A DNA stretch of 38,218 nt from Euprymna scolopes (GCA_024364805.1 CM044523.1:22986591-23024808); one strand, 5' to 3'; positions 20,051-30,288 are shown, counted from the first letter of the stretch. The notes: generated from the sequence alone by a model not told the origin. Program-made: numbers and translations.

Positions 20051-20399
20051 CTGACAGTGGGAAGGGTTGTTATTCAACCCATCGGACAGCTACCGCCCTC
20101 CATGCTTGTATTGTGTACACAACTCTATATTATATTTCTCTTTGTCTCTGAAACTATAGAGGCGATCGGGTTGAAATTTTGTATGGACCTTTCTCATAAG
20201 GTGCAGCAAACTAAGTATAATGGTATCCGTTCGATGCACAGTTAGGGATTAATAATAGAGATTAGCATTTAATCCACAAATTTAACCATATTCTGCCATC
20301 AATTTGGCATAAAGCACTCAATGGGCTATAAATTTTGCCTGTTTTTAACGGACCAAAAAGTGTATAATAATAATAATAATGCATAATATAAATCTCACC

Positions 20400-20825
20400 T
20401 GTCTGTTTAAATGTATGTATGTATGTTTGTATATCTGCCTAAAACTTTTGACAGATGTGAAGGAATTTCCCGCGATTGGTATCGTTTTGAAGCGTGACCC
20501 TTCAGACGACAAATATTAAAAAATTGGCTAAAAATATTAATTCCTTCACCCCCAACTGGGCACTTTTCTACAGGGAGGGGTCGCTTTTTTCGCTGATATT
20601 TTCGAAAGTCACCCCCTCTTTTCGATTGATTAGCCTTAATTTAAACTTTTGTTACTTCCGGTCTGGTGATGGGCGCAACAGCAAAGGCGTCACGTTTTTT
20701 TTTTCATGTTCTTTTCCTCCTTCATGTTACAGGTTTGAGCCTGCCTACTACCACTTTTTTTTTTCTCAACACACACCTCCAAACACCCGGGCACCCAGGT
20801 TAGTATATAAGTATGTAATATATTA
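20400..20825 (-). repeat. Repeat family C, near-complete copy
   Basis: On the minus strand it begins CTGGGTGCCCGGGTGTTTGG AGGTGTGTGTTGAG, has an A-rich stretch, GTAGGCAGGCTCAAACC, ACCGGAAGTAACAAAAG, then CTCCCTGTAGAAAAGTGCCC. It ends in a (CATA)n tail at about 20410-20425. Matches 25468-25830 and 32465-33033. Confidence 0.75.
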
Positions 20826-20839
20826 CAAGGGATTCACTA

Positions 20840-21136
20840 CTTATCAAGGCCTAGAGACCACTCGAGGATAAGCGTTACTAAATGTAAGGTAGTTAGTGAA
20901 ATAATAGTGTAATTATCGGCAGTGGCTAAAATTGAGTAAAATTTTATTATTTAAAGTGACTGCTCAACAAGAACTTATTTGCATTAGACTTGAAGACAAG
21001 GATGTTGTAGTCAGCTGGAAAGTAGGCCCACGGCACAGAGTCCCACAGGTGGACAGTTCTAGGAAAGAAACTTTGTCCATGGAATTTGCATTCAGATTCT
21101 GGCACAAACAAGGAGTGGGGGAGTACATGGCATCGA
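20840..21136 (-). mobile_element. LINE family F2, 3' end
   Basis: The minus strand encodes ESECKFHGQSFFPRTVHLWD, FPADYNILVFKSNANKFLL and a stop, then the UTR with CTTATCCTCGAGTGGTCTCT and CCTTGATAAG. This is the cleanest reading frame among the F2 tails. Confidence 0.75.
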
Positions 21137-21720
21137 GCTAGTGTTTATCTGGAATCCCTCCAAAAAATGTTAATATTAAAAAAATATTAAAAAAATAAAA
21201 ATAAAAAAAGAGTTTTCAACGTAATCATTCAAGGTTGCTAATGTCAATTACAACAGTCACAACAAAAGCTATTCGGCAATGGTTGTGGAAAAGGAAACAA
21301 TAAATCCCTTTCTCTGACACAAGTAATGACCGGTTACTGCTTTACTTAATAACACACTCAAGAAGTCTAAACGATTTCACTCGGAAATAATAGTAGTAGT
21401 ATTGATAATAATAATAATAATATTACCAAAGGGAGGAAGTGTACATGGGCGGCAATGGGTTGTAAATAAAGGAAGTGAGCGTAATAGAGAATGAATGGAT
21501 TGCAATTGTTGCAATGGTTGAGGTATGGGCGAACCAGCAGTGTATGGCTCCACATTAAACGAGGGCGTGAGAATCTAGCAAGTCTAGGCCTTTTTGGCCA
21601 ACTACTTTTTTTTTTAAGCGCGGGGAGGGGGGGTGCAATACATGAGATTAGTAAAAATTAAAATCTTATTCATTATTCTAAGCCAAAAGACAATACCGTT
21701 GGGATTATTAGTCAAAAACA
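21137..21720. other. No gene seen
   Basis: Contains GGAATCCCTCCAAAAAATGT (a fragment like 5100-5150), an A/T-rich run at 21175-21210 and an (AAT)n run at 21398-21420. Confidence 0.5.
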
Positions 21721-21724
21721 ATTT

Positions 21725-22082
21725 AGGTCTATGTAGAATTCAACCTAAGGAAAAATCTTTATGATTTGAAACTGTCACATTCCAAAAAATTGACCATTCA
21801 AATAGATTTATTTTTATAAAGAAAATCATTTTTATAAGATTTTAAATGATTAATGTGAAATCGTTAGCATTACACGGCTGATCTCGCAAGTTAGAATTAT
21901 TGTGAACTTATCTGCCATTGTTTTTTCAAGATGGCGACGTGAAACAGTCTCTTTTTGTTTACTTATAAATTTGAATTTCTTGGTTAAATTACATGATTTT
22001 TAGAATATGACATCTTCGTTCTGTGACGGATCTGTACATCTTAAAGATTTTCCCTTATTAGGTTGAATTCTACATAGACCTT
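21725..22082. mobile_element. MITE-like element with about 45-bp inverted repeats
   Basis: The left end AGGTCTATGTAGAATTCAAC CTAAGGAAAAATCTTTA is mirrored by the reverse complement of the right end (AGGTCTATGTAGAATTCAAC CTAATAAGGGAAAATCTTTA). No transposase and no clear target duplication, so the superfamily is open. Confidence 0.75.
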
Positions 22083-22430
22083 ATCGCATGTTATCTGTAA
22101 GAATTGTGGGATATTATGTACTACAATCTTCCAGAAACTGTGATTTTATACAGGAAATCAGGTACTTAAAACTATTTTCGAAATCAGAAGCAGAACATGG
22201 ATTAAGTGACCTTGTATAAGTGCGCACCGGCTTGTTGATATCAGATATCGTGCTATGCTTCAGCTCACACACGAGGAAGGAGGAGACATGTTGCTAGGCT
22301 AGCTGACTGCTTCTTGTGATCATTCCAGGAATGAATCATATAACGGAGACTCTATTCAAGTAAAATCGACTTCCTTCCACAACTACAAATAGCTTTCCTT
22401 TCTTCTTCCATTTGCTTAGCATGAATTAGA
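22083..22430. other. No gene seen
   Basis: Mixed-composition spacer. TTGATATCAGATATCGTG (22233-22250) is a short palindromic stretch. Confidence 0.5.
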
Positions 22431-22545
22431 ATTCCCACGGAAAGAGTTTCTTTCCAAGAACTTTCCATCTGTCGAATACATTTCCCTGCAGACTGCAATA
22501 TGGTCGTCCAATGTAAACAACTAATTGTCATAATGCGTCTTCGTA
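22431..22545 (+). mobile_element. LINE tail fragment (F2-like)
   Basis: AAAGAGTTTCTTTCCAAGAA CTTTCCATCTGTCGAATAC reads as a frameshifted FFPRT..LWNT segment, followed by CAATATGGTCGTCCAATGTA, the counterpart of YNMVVFKSNVN. Confidence 0.55.
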
Positions 22546-22664
22546 GGTGTTCAATTTTTGTTCACTCAGGTCATCATTTCATAATATTCATCATTCAACT
22601 GACAATCTATCTATCTCATTAACCAAAAGCCACTACAGAAAAAAATGGGGACATTATATATATT

Positions 22665-22915
22665 ATATATTCCCTAAAACCTCTGGCTTTGATGGAGGGG
22701 AGATTAAAACTTATGAATATCTCCAGTATCAAATAATCCTTATACACTGTGAAATTTACTTATGTATGAAAACCAAAAAGGGGAGATATAACATATGAGA
22801 AATATTTGGAATCAAGTCTCCCCTTACTGTTATTTCAGATCATTTGAAACCATAATAACAAGTTTTAGTCTCCTCTCCATTATGGCCAGAGGTTTTGGGG
22901 AAGTATCAGATATTT
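22665..22915. repeat. Inverted repeat, about 45-bp arms
   Basis: Left CCCTAAAACCTCTGGCTTTG ATGGAGGGGAGATTAAAACTT (22672-22712) pairs with right AAGTTTTAGTCTCCTCTCCA TTATGGCCAGAGGTTTTGGGG (22859-22899) at about 85 percent. No target duplication found; possibly a MITE. Confidence 0.65.
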
Positions 22916-23129
22916 TGTAATTCATATGCAAAACTAGGAAAACAAATCACTATGGTTGAAACATTTTATGGCTGTAAAAAAGTGCCAAAAATAGGCTCTG
23001 AATGATGAATGATCCCCTTAATGTGTAACCTTAAGTTCAAATGTCACATAGCACATTACACAATTCAGGTGATTACCTTTCCAACGAGACTTCATCTGTT
23101 AAATTCTGATCAATAGTCGCTGAGATTTG

Positions 23130-23715
23130 NNNNNNNNNNNNNNNNNNNNNNNNNNNNNNNNNNNNNNNNNNNNNNNNNNNNNNNNNNNNNNNNNNNNNNN
23201 NNNNNNNNNNNNNNNNNNNNNNNNNNNNNNNNNNNNNNNNNNNNNNNNNNNNNNNNNNNNNNNNNNNNNNNNNNNNNNNNNNNNNNNNNNNNNNNNNNNN
23301 NNNNNNNNNNNNNNNNNNNNNNNNNNNNNNNNNNNNNNNNNNNNNNNNNNNNNNNNNNNNNNNNNNNNNNNNNNNNNNNNNNNNNNNNNNNNNNNNNNNN
23401 NNNNNNNNNNNNNNNNNNNNNNNNNNNNNNNNNNNNNNNNNNNNNNNNNNNNNNNNNNNNNNNNNNNNNNNNNNNNNNNNNNNNNNNNNNNNNNNNNNNN
23501 NNNNNNNNNNNNNNNNNNNNNNNNNNNNNNNNNNNNNNNNNNNNNNNNNNNNNNNNNNNNNNNNNNNNNNNNNNNNNNNNNNNNNNNNNNNNNNNNNNNN
23601 NNNNNNNNNNNNNNNNNNNNNNNNNNNNNNNNNNNNNNNNNNNNNNNNNNNNNNNNNNNNNNNNNNNNNNNNNNNNNNNNNNNNNNNNNNNNNNNNNNNN
23701 NNNNNNNNNNNNNNN
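23130..23715. other. Assembly gap (586 N)
   Basis: Unresolved bases. The right flank begins directly inside a U2-like SINE head, so the gap probably swallows a repeat. Confidence 1.
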
Positions 23716-23768
23716 ATGGAAGTGCAGCATCTGAAGAACAGATACTACACTTTCTATACTTGTAGCCA
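23716..23768 (-). mobile_element. U2 snRNA-headed SINE, head fragment
   Basis: The minus strand reads AAAGTGTAGTATCTGTTCTT, which is identical to U2 snRNA around its branch-point-recognition sequence GTAGTA, then CAGATGCTGCACTT. The two parts form a 14-pair hairpin with loop TTCTT. The body would extend into the N gap. Confidence 0.75.
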
Positions 23769-24781
23769 AATTGAATATTGAAATGTTTGGTTCTATGAGA
23801 CGAAACTAAATGAAAATATGCAGGCTTTTTGAAGATTAGAATGGTTAAAATTGGTAAAAAAGAACCTATATTTTAAAACCAATAACATTTTGCCTACATT
23901 TGTTTATATAATGTCCTAGCAGGCAGCTTCAATTTTGTTGCTTCGGTTGTCTCCCTTGTGGCCTTGCCAGGTCACTAATATATATAAATTAGTTCAAATT
24001 ACAACAAAATGTGGCACAAGACTGGAAAGGCAGGACAAATTAGATACCACTAGCCCTCCTCAAAAAAGAGGTTCTCTGTTTGGATATAAAAATAGCTGAA
24101 ACCAGACCTATCAGCATTCCTCATTAGGGGTGGCTGGGTGACCGGAAATAATGAATCTACTCTCCAGCCCCTCCTCCTAAAGAAGGAGGTAATACCTTGG
24201 ATGGTGCACCATTTAGGATGGAGCCGAACCATACTTCATTCCAACAAAGGTCATGATTGGCTCGAGTTCCCTTCAGTCGCATATTTTTGCTAGCTTGGAA
24301 ATATGGTATGATGAATGAACATATGCTACACTACCTTCCAAAGGGGAAGTCAATGCCTGGGAGGATAATATCCTGACAAATTAACATATATTATACAGGT
24401 TTCTCCACCCCCAACTTGAGGAGGTAAAAGCCTGAGAGGATAGTTTCTTGACCGCAGAACAGATATGCATTACAATTTTTTAAACACATTTGAAGATAGA
24501 TTGAAGAAAGATTTTGTTTTAAATTTTTTTTTTTTTTCCGTGCACTCTTTTAAATTTTTGTAACGGGTGGGGGAGTTTGTTATTTTTCTTAGAAATCGCA
24601 AATTAGATGTAAGAAAGTAAATAATCCATTCCACTTTGAATTCTTTTCCTTCCGCGCACCTGCGTTCCCATAGATCTGATTGATCTCCTGACTTTATGAG
24701 TAATGATCAAAATAACAATTAAAAAATTGTGTCATATCTCTCAGTCGTTTTTATAAATAGAATTTTATATATTTGGATGTC

Positions 24782-24826
<45 letters not shown>

Positions 24827-24920
24827 TATAATAGCAAGTGAAGTTAATTAACGGTTAGTATAGGTTATATTTGACTTTTATTTAATTCTGTTTTTTACCC
24901 TTATTATAAAATTTAATAGA
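23769..24920. other. No gene seen
   Basis: Contains several CCTCCT/AGGAGG pairs (24050-24190) and two similar blocks (CTTCCAAAGGGGAAGTCAATGCCTGG.. and CCCAACTTGAGGAGGTAAAAGCCTGA.., 24333-24450). A 36-base poly-A lies at 24788-24823. No coding signal. Confidence 0.5.
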
Positions 24921-24924
24921 TTTT

Positions 24925-25048
24925 TTTCATAAGGCTTGGAACGGATTATACGATTTACGTGTAAAACGCCTTTCAGGATACAAAAACTTTCAAGATACGA
25001 AAATCAAGCCGAAGCCAATTAATTCCGTATCTAAAGATTTCGCTGTAC
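24925..25048 (+). mobile_element. Pogo/Tigger-like right-end fragment
   Basis: GGCTTGGAACGGATTATACG, CAAGATACGAAAATCAAGCC and CCAATTAATTCCGTATCTAA, ending ATTTCGCTGTA, resemble the subterminal sequence of pogo-type elements. The left end is not seen. Confidence 0.55.
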
Positions 25049-25050
25049 TA

Positions 25051-25228
25051 CAGTATAACCCCGGGATACGGTGGCACTAGGATATGTTCCCCCGGTTACG
25101 TTTTTTTTTTGGTCTCTGGTTACGGTATTCACCCCGCCTTACGGTGTTATTTATGATGTTATTTGATTATATATATGTGTACTGTATTTTGTTATTAATT
25201 TTTAGTGCCGTATCCCGGGGTTCTACTG
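25051..25228. mobile_element. Pogo-like MITE, 178 bp
   Basis: Terminal repeats CAGTATAACCCCGGGATACG (left) and CAGTAGAACCCCGGGATACG (right, reverse complement), flanked by TA on both sides (25049-25050, 25229-25230). CAGTA(T/G)AAC ends with a TA target site are typical of pogo. No coding. Confidence 0.9.
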
Positions 25229-25440
25229 TATTAATATATTTTATACATAAGTGTTTGTTGTGTTTGCAAGCACAACAGAAATATACAACAAGATAAACAA
25301 AGCGTTTTATTGTTCCGGTAATGAATGGTGTTAAAAAGAAAAGAAAAGAAAAAAAACGCTGGCTAGATTGGACTGAAGTCGTGACCTTATGTGTAACGAT
25401 TAAGATAATGATTAAAAATTTATGTCATACCTCTCAGTCA
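25229..25440. other. No gene seen
   Basis: Spacer with an AAAGA-rich stretch at 25333-25356. Confidence 0.5.
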
Positions 25441-25464
25441 TTCTTTATTAAATAGAATTTTATA

Positions 25465-25830
25465 TTTGGATTAGCCCAGGTGCCCGGCGGTGCCCGAGTG
25501 TTTGGAGGTGTGTGTTGAGCAAAAAAAAAAAAAAAAAAGTGGTAGTAGGTAGGCAGGCAGGCTCGAACCCATATGTTGAAGGAGGAAAAGAATGTGACCC
25601 CCCCCCCCAAAAAAAAAACTGCCGTCTTTGCTGTTGTGTCCATCACCAAACCGGAAGTGATGTAGGTTTAAATTAAGGCTAGACAATCGAAAAGAAGGGA
25701 TGACTTTCAAAAATATTGGCGAAAAAGGCAACCTCTCCTTGTAGAAAAGTGCCTAGTTGAGGGTGAAGGAATTAATGGTTTTAGCCAATTTTTCGATATT
25801 TGTTGTCTGACAAAGACTTAGGATATTGCA
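25465..25830 (+). repeat. Repeat family C copy
   Basis: Starts CCCAGGTGCCCGGCGGTGCC CGAGTGTTTGGAGGTGTGTG. Includes poly-A, GGCAGGCAGGCTCGAACCC (25550-25568) and AACCGGAAGTGATG, and stops at ATTTTTCGATATTTGTTGTC without its CATA tail. The R2/R4-like LINE begins right after it. Confidence 0.75.
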
Positions 25831-26541
25831 AACGGATGAAAGAATTGTGGGACATGTCCAGTGACTAGCATACATCAAACAAAGAATTGCAGACCAAGCA
25901 AAACTTATTCTCAATAGAGGTTAGCTTTCAAAACTAAAACTGAATGAAATACAACGAAAGGCAAATGATAGAACAGACAAGAAATGCCCCTTGTTGGAAC
26001 CCCAAACATAGAAACTCAAGCTGTAGAAGACCTGCAAACTTGGACACAAGAAACATAGGGACAGAGATCTTAACGAAAATGAATTAGCTGAAGTAGAAAA
26101 TATCAGGCAACTTATGAACGAGGAAAAAAAAGCCCAAAGCTTCCATCCTTAAGGAACCAAGAGTGGAAGAAAGTAAAAGCTGAAAGAAAGAGATGAACAA
26201 ACTCCTCCCATACGTCCTAACAGATACCATTACAGACCTAAACAATTTAATTTATGCAGGTGCAAAGGCAGTGAGTATGAAGTTTAGAGTAGAAAAAAAA
26301 GACGGAGAAAGAAAAATGGACCAACAAAACTTAGATAAGAATTGAGACTGAAACCCCAGATCAACAAACTTAAAAAAGAAGTCAAAGCAAAAACAAGATG
26401 AAAGCAACTAGAAGAGGATGGAAAAGTATAAATGTGACCAGCGGGGAGAGGCTCAACAAGAAACAGGAAGAATTGAAGCAAAAATAACAACAAAAGTATG
26501 GAGATTAAGAGGATACCAAGTCTGAACAATGCAAGCAAAAC

Positions 26542-27392
26542 ATGACCTTTGAAAATGATGAAAGCCAGTTCTATCAGAATGTGAATGGAGGCAAAACACA
26601 AATAGAACAACTGGACCCAACAGAAACAAAACGCTACTGGAGCCAGATATGGGAAAAGCGACAGGATAATAATAGAGATGCTGGATGGCTGAAAGACACA
26701 AAGGAAATGTCACAACAAATCAAAAAAAGGCACAGAGAAAGAAATCAGCAAGGAAACACTCAAGAAAACCCTCCGAAAAATGACAAATTGTAGCGCACTA
26801 AGCCATGACGGAATACACACATACTGGTTTAAGAAATTCACAACACTACATGAAAGATTAATTCAGAACCTGAAAAAATGCACTCATGAAGCAGACGTAC
26901 CAGAATGGATGACCAAAGGTAGAACCACACTGGTGCAAAAGGATACGGAAAAAGGAAACATCCCCAATAATTACCGGCCAATAACATGTTTACCTACAAT
27001 GTGGAAAATACTTACAGCACAACTGAGGAAACAAATTTATCATTTTCTTCATAACCGCAGACTAGTCCCAGAGGAACAAAAAGGATGCCAGAAAGGAAAA
27101 AGCATGGATAATAGAATGCCTGAAAATGTACAAAATACCAGCTAAGATAATCCATTTAATAGAAAATGCAATGAGAACATGGAAACTTGAACTGGCACCT
27201 GATGGGCAATACATAACTGAAATCAAAATACAAAAAGGGATCTTCAAAGGTGATTCCCTATTACCATTACTGTTCATTATAGCCATGATGCTCCTGAACA
27301 ATGTACTAAGAAAATGCCATGCTGGATACAAGTTGACTAATACAAAAGAAAGAATGAACCACCTAATGCACATGGATGACCTGAAACTGTAA
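26542..27392 (+). pseudogene. Reverse transcriptase region of the R2/R4-type LINE
   Basis: Three overlapping frames cover the RT. The first ends before CSALSHDGIHTYWFKKFTTL; then VPEWMTKGRTTLVQKD and NNYRPITCLPTMWKILTAQL (RT motifs 1-2) and EEQKGCQKGK. At this point about 50 residues, including the motif A aspartate (expected AWIDYKKAYD), are deleted: the sequence jumps to AWIIECLKMYKIP, in another frame. Motif B is IFKGDSLLPLLF and motif C is HMDDLKL (DD at 27375-27380). With motif A gone it cannot polymerise DNA. The long minus-strand frame over 27062-27577 is only its shadow. Confidence 0.85.
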
Positions 27393-27602
27393 AAAAAAAA
27401 AAAAAATAGAGGCGCTAACACAACCAGAACCTTTAGCCAGGATATCCGAATGGAATTTAGTATAAAAAAGTGCGCACTGCTAAACATGAGGATGGGTAAA
27501 ACTGGAAGCAACATAAGGTATAGTACTACCCAATCAAATAGAGATGAGGGCACTAGGTGAACATTAGGCACGGCCAAAAAAGAGGGAGGAAAAAAAGGTG
27601 GT

Positions 27603-28110
27603 GATTTTTTTTTTTTAAATGAGTTAAAATCTATTAAAATCCATTATTCTTGAGCAACTTCTTTTTTCCAGCCTGAATTTTATCATATGAAAAGTAGAAT
27701 AATATAAAACTTTTTCCAATATTTTTAATAGAATTTAAAATTTTCCAAAAAGACACCATTCACTGCAATTTTTGCTTCAATGGGTAACACATTTGAATAT
27801 TTTTTTAAAAAGGCTTTGGAAATAATTATGTTTTTAATTTTTTGTCTAAATTAGATTTAGGATGATTTGCTATAAGAATATGCAAAAATATTATAACATA
27901 AGTACCTGAATTTCAAATGATTCCATCTTTTATCTCAATATATAAATGTCGTGTGGCAAAATTAAAAAAAATGCAAAATTTAACGTTACTTTTAAAGAAA
28001 CTATGGTAGCCTTTACAAGACAAAATAAATTCATTTAATCCTAACGTTTGTTTTGAGGATTAAGTGAAGAATAAGGGTTTAATTTTTTCATAAACGATAC
28101 ATATATACAT
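27603..28110. other. Interior of the CACTA-like element, left part
   Basis: A+T-rich, non-coding; nothing recognisable. Confidence 0.6.
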
Positions 28111-28118
28111 AATTTGTT

Positions 28119-28345
28119 GTCTACATAACCCTCGAAGTTAAGCAACGATGAGGCTGGCCTGTGCCAGATGGGTGACCATTTTGGGGATGCTAGGTGCTGT
28201 TTAGTATCACACTTGGTCATCTTGACCCTGTCTTGCCATCAGGACCAAGTGTTTCTAGACAATAGAGTGTGGTAGATGTAAGTCCCCACACTTTTAACTA
28301 AGTCAAGCGCAAGTCACGGCATAATCAAACAGTTGACAAACCAGT
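28119..28345 (+). mobile_element. 5S rRNA-headed SINE (SINE3 type)
   Basis: GTCTAC (28119-28124) matches the 5' end of 5S rRNA. After a deletion of roughly 25-30 bases, the sequence resumes with CGAAGTTAAGCAACGATGAG (box A), GGCTGGCCTGTGCC (intermediate element region) and AGATGGGTGACC (box C), and ends GGTGCTGT (to 28200) as in 5S rRNA. A ~140-base unrelated body follows. SINE3 elements use the 5S internal pol III promoter; this copy keeps boxes A and C nearly intact. Its 3' end abuts the U2-headed SINE in opposite orientation. Confidence 0.85.
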
Positions 28346-28347
28346 GA

Positions 28348-28570
28348 TGTTCCTATTTACTTGCCTCCTCAGGAGGGCAGAGTTAGACACAAGATCGTTT
28401 TTTAATGTAGGGAAAATAGGTCCCCCTAAAATGGGGCACTCTGGATAAGAACAAACATAAAAATTGCCCCAGTCTAGAAAGATTTCTCCTTCATTGAACG
28501 AAGAAAGGATAGGTTAAGTGTAGCATCAGAACAGATAGTACACTCTGATCTTAGCCCCAAAATCAGAGAT
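28348..28570 (-). mobile_element. U2 snRNA-headed SINE, complete copy
   Basis: Read on the minus strand from 28570: ATCTCTGATTTTGGGGCTAA GATCAGAGTGTACTATCTGT TCT matches the first ~45 bases of U2 snRNA (TTTTGGCTAAGATCAAGTGTAGTATCTGTTCT region). Next comes GATGCTACACTTA, which pairs back on the head, and a body with GGAGAAATCTTTCTAGACTG. The tail is GAGGCAAGTAAATAGGAACA. Possible 6-base flanking duplication GATGTT (28346-28351 / 28568-28573). Related copies are at 33248-33465 and 35730-35890. Confidence 0.85.
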
Positions 28571-29790
28571 GTTTGTGGTCTTTATCGACAACAATGGATG
28601 ACATAACACCCCTCCCTTTTCATTCGTGGTCACTCTTACCCTTAAAATATTTTTTTTAATTTAACCAAACTGAATAAAAATAAATGTCCTTTTTTTAAAT
28701 AATTGAATTAAATTATAATTCCAGATGCTATGATAAAATACCTTCAATATTATGTTAATTTCATTTTATATTTTTTCCTTCACACTAATTTCTATCAAGC
28801 TTTAAAATTTTCCTAGTAAATATTTGTAAATAAAAATAAATTAAAACTGCTTTTTTTTTCCTGATATTTTTGTTTTAAATCGATCATAAATTCTTTTATT
28901 TTCAAAAATTGAATGTATTTTTAATTTCAGGATTACAATCATTTTCCCACTTGTGACCTGTAAACCATATACTTATTCCATAAACCATATAAAACTGTTT
29001 TTTTCCATAAACCATAAAAAATTAGTTTTCCCACAATTTTTTATAGCATAATTTGTGAAAAAGACTTTCATTTGAATTTATTGGCCCTTAAAATTGTAGC
29101 ATCGCATAGCGGCAGACTTGAACGTAATTTTGGAAAAAGGGGAGGTAATAGCTGTCTGTAAATACAGATCAACAGTTTGTAGGCCTTATGGTTTTCCGTA
29201 GATGAAGTAATATCACGTAACAACAAATTGCCAAAAGAAATCATTGTTATTTTTAGTAAAATGTGCAGTTATTTATCGATTTTTTTTTCTTATTTGGTAT
29301 TGATTCTTCAAAGCATTTCCCATATGATAGTATATTAGCAATATTGGGCTCACTAAAAAAGAATTATTAATTTATTTTCCAAAGATTTAAAAGTAGTGGT
29401 TTTCGTAAAAATAATAATTATTAAATATTAACATATTTAACAAATTTCACACTTCAAAGCATCAGATATAGAAAAATTAAACACATCGGATTTTCAACCT
29501 TAAAATCTGATGTGTGCACAGTTTTTTTTTTTTTATCTACAATCCTCACCCTCCCCACAATATATTTTGTTCAGTTTCGGCTGATTATTTTAAGCCTATT
29601 TGTACCTAGAAATAAAGAACAGGGGGGTTGTAGGCAAAAAAAAATATATATAACTATCGATTATGAAAATAAATAGACCATCATAAAGTTCATTCTTCAC
29701 TTAAAAATCAGTGAAAATTTTGTATTGATTGGGTAATTATTTGATTTTTGGTAGATTTTTAAAAATACTTACTCCCTCCTTCTGTTTTAA
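28571..29790. other. Interior of the CACTA-like element, right part
   Basis: Very A+T-rich, non-coding. Short CATAAACCATATA repeats at 28965-29020. A 14-pair hairpin (ACACATCGGATTTT ... AAAATCTGATGTGT) lies at 29482-29516. Confidence 0.6.
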
Positions 29791-29804
29791 GCGTGCCTAG
29801 TGAA

Positions 29805-29917
29805 CATGATAGCTACAAATAGTTGGGAGTTCTGGAAGCAGACACTATCAAAGCAAGAGAAATGAAAGAGAAAATTGGAAAGGAATACTTCAAAAGAAGA
29901 AAACTTCTCAAAACTAA
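29805..29917 (+). pseudogene. R2/R4-type LINE, segment between insertions
   Basis: Encodes DSYK, a stop, then LGVLEADTIKAREMKEKIGK and EYFKRRKLLKTKL, the region after the RT domain. It is cut by the LINE-tail insertion just after KTKL. Confidence 0.8.
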
Positions 29918-30288
29918 ACTAGTAGAAACATTCAATGGTGAATGCTCTGACGAACTGCAAGCACTTGTGCCCCCTCGACGTAAATCCCCCGACAAACCCG
30001 ACAAGCAGCAAAATCCCACCCCTTTAACAGTAGAGATCCCTAGATGTAAGAGAGCCTTCAACTCCAGTAGTTTCTTTCCCAGAACCGCTGGACTTTGGAA
30101 TTCTCTTCCAAGTTCCTGCTTCCCCAACTGTACTGACATGCAGAAGTTCAAGTGTAACGTGAACCAACATCTTACTGCCCAACTCCCCACATAGTACCCC
30201 TGTAGCTTATGTCCCTGATAGTAGCCCCCCTACAGCAAAGTGGCAATGTGCCTTGTTTGGGGCGAAATTGCAATAAATAAATTAATTA
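29918..30288 (+). mobile_element. LINE family F1 3' end inserted in the R2/R4-type LINE
   Basis: Encodes ELQALVPPRRKSPDKPDKQQ, VEIPRCKRAFNSSSFFPRTA and GLWNSLPSSCFPNC, stop, then the 3' UTR GCCTTGTTTGGGGCGAAATT and an AATAAATAAATTAATTAAA tail. This is the best preserved F1 tail in the window and is uninterrupted in frame over about 95 codons. It lies in the same orientation as its host LINE. Confidence 0.8.

Larger units (their letters stand above)
27562..29802. mobile_element. CACTA-like (EnSpm) non-autonomous element, 2241 bp
   Basis: The left end CATTAGGCACGGCCAAAAAA GAGGGAGG and right end (reverse complement) CACTAGGCACGCTTAAAACA GAAGGAGG form imperfect ~28-base terminal repeats, flanked by AA on both sides (27560-27561, 29803-29804). 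Removing the element and one AA restores the LINE reading ..RALGE|HDSYK.. without a gap, which fixes the borders. CACTA ends with a 2-3 base duplication indicate EnSpm/CACTA. No transposase is present. It contains the 5S and U2 SINEs. Confidence 0.8.

Noticed and set aside
20494-20871. 125-codon ORF
   Set aside because: It lies antisense within repeat family C and runs through its poly-A/poly-T stretch; not a gene.
23080-23129. Possible upstream RSKR exon ending AAAG|GTAATC
   Set aside because: The frame needed to join the phase-0 exon contains a stop, and only a short start-like reading remains before the gap.
23110-23769. ORFs of over 200 codons on both strands
   Set aside because: They consist almost entirely of unresolved N bases in the assembly gap.
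27062-27577. 171-codon minus-strand ORF
   Set aside because: It is the antisense shadow of the LINE reverse transcriptase region; the plus strand has clear RT motifs and this frame has none.
28510-28570. A genuine U2 snRNA gene
   Set aside because: Similarity ends after about 45 bases; the Sm site and 3' stem-loops of U2 are absent and the same head-plus-body recurs elsewhere.
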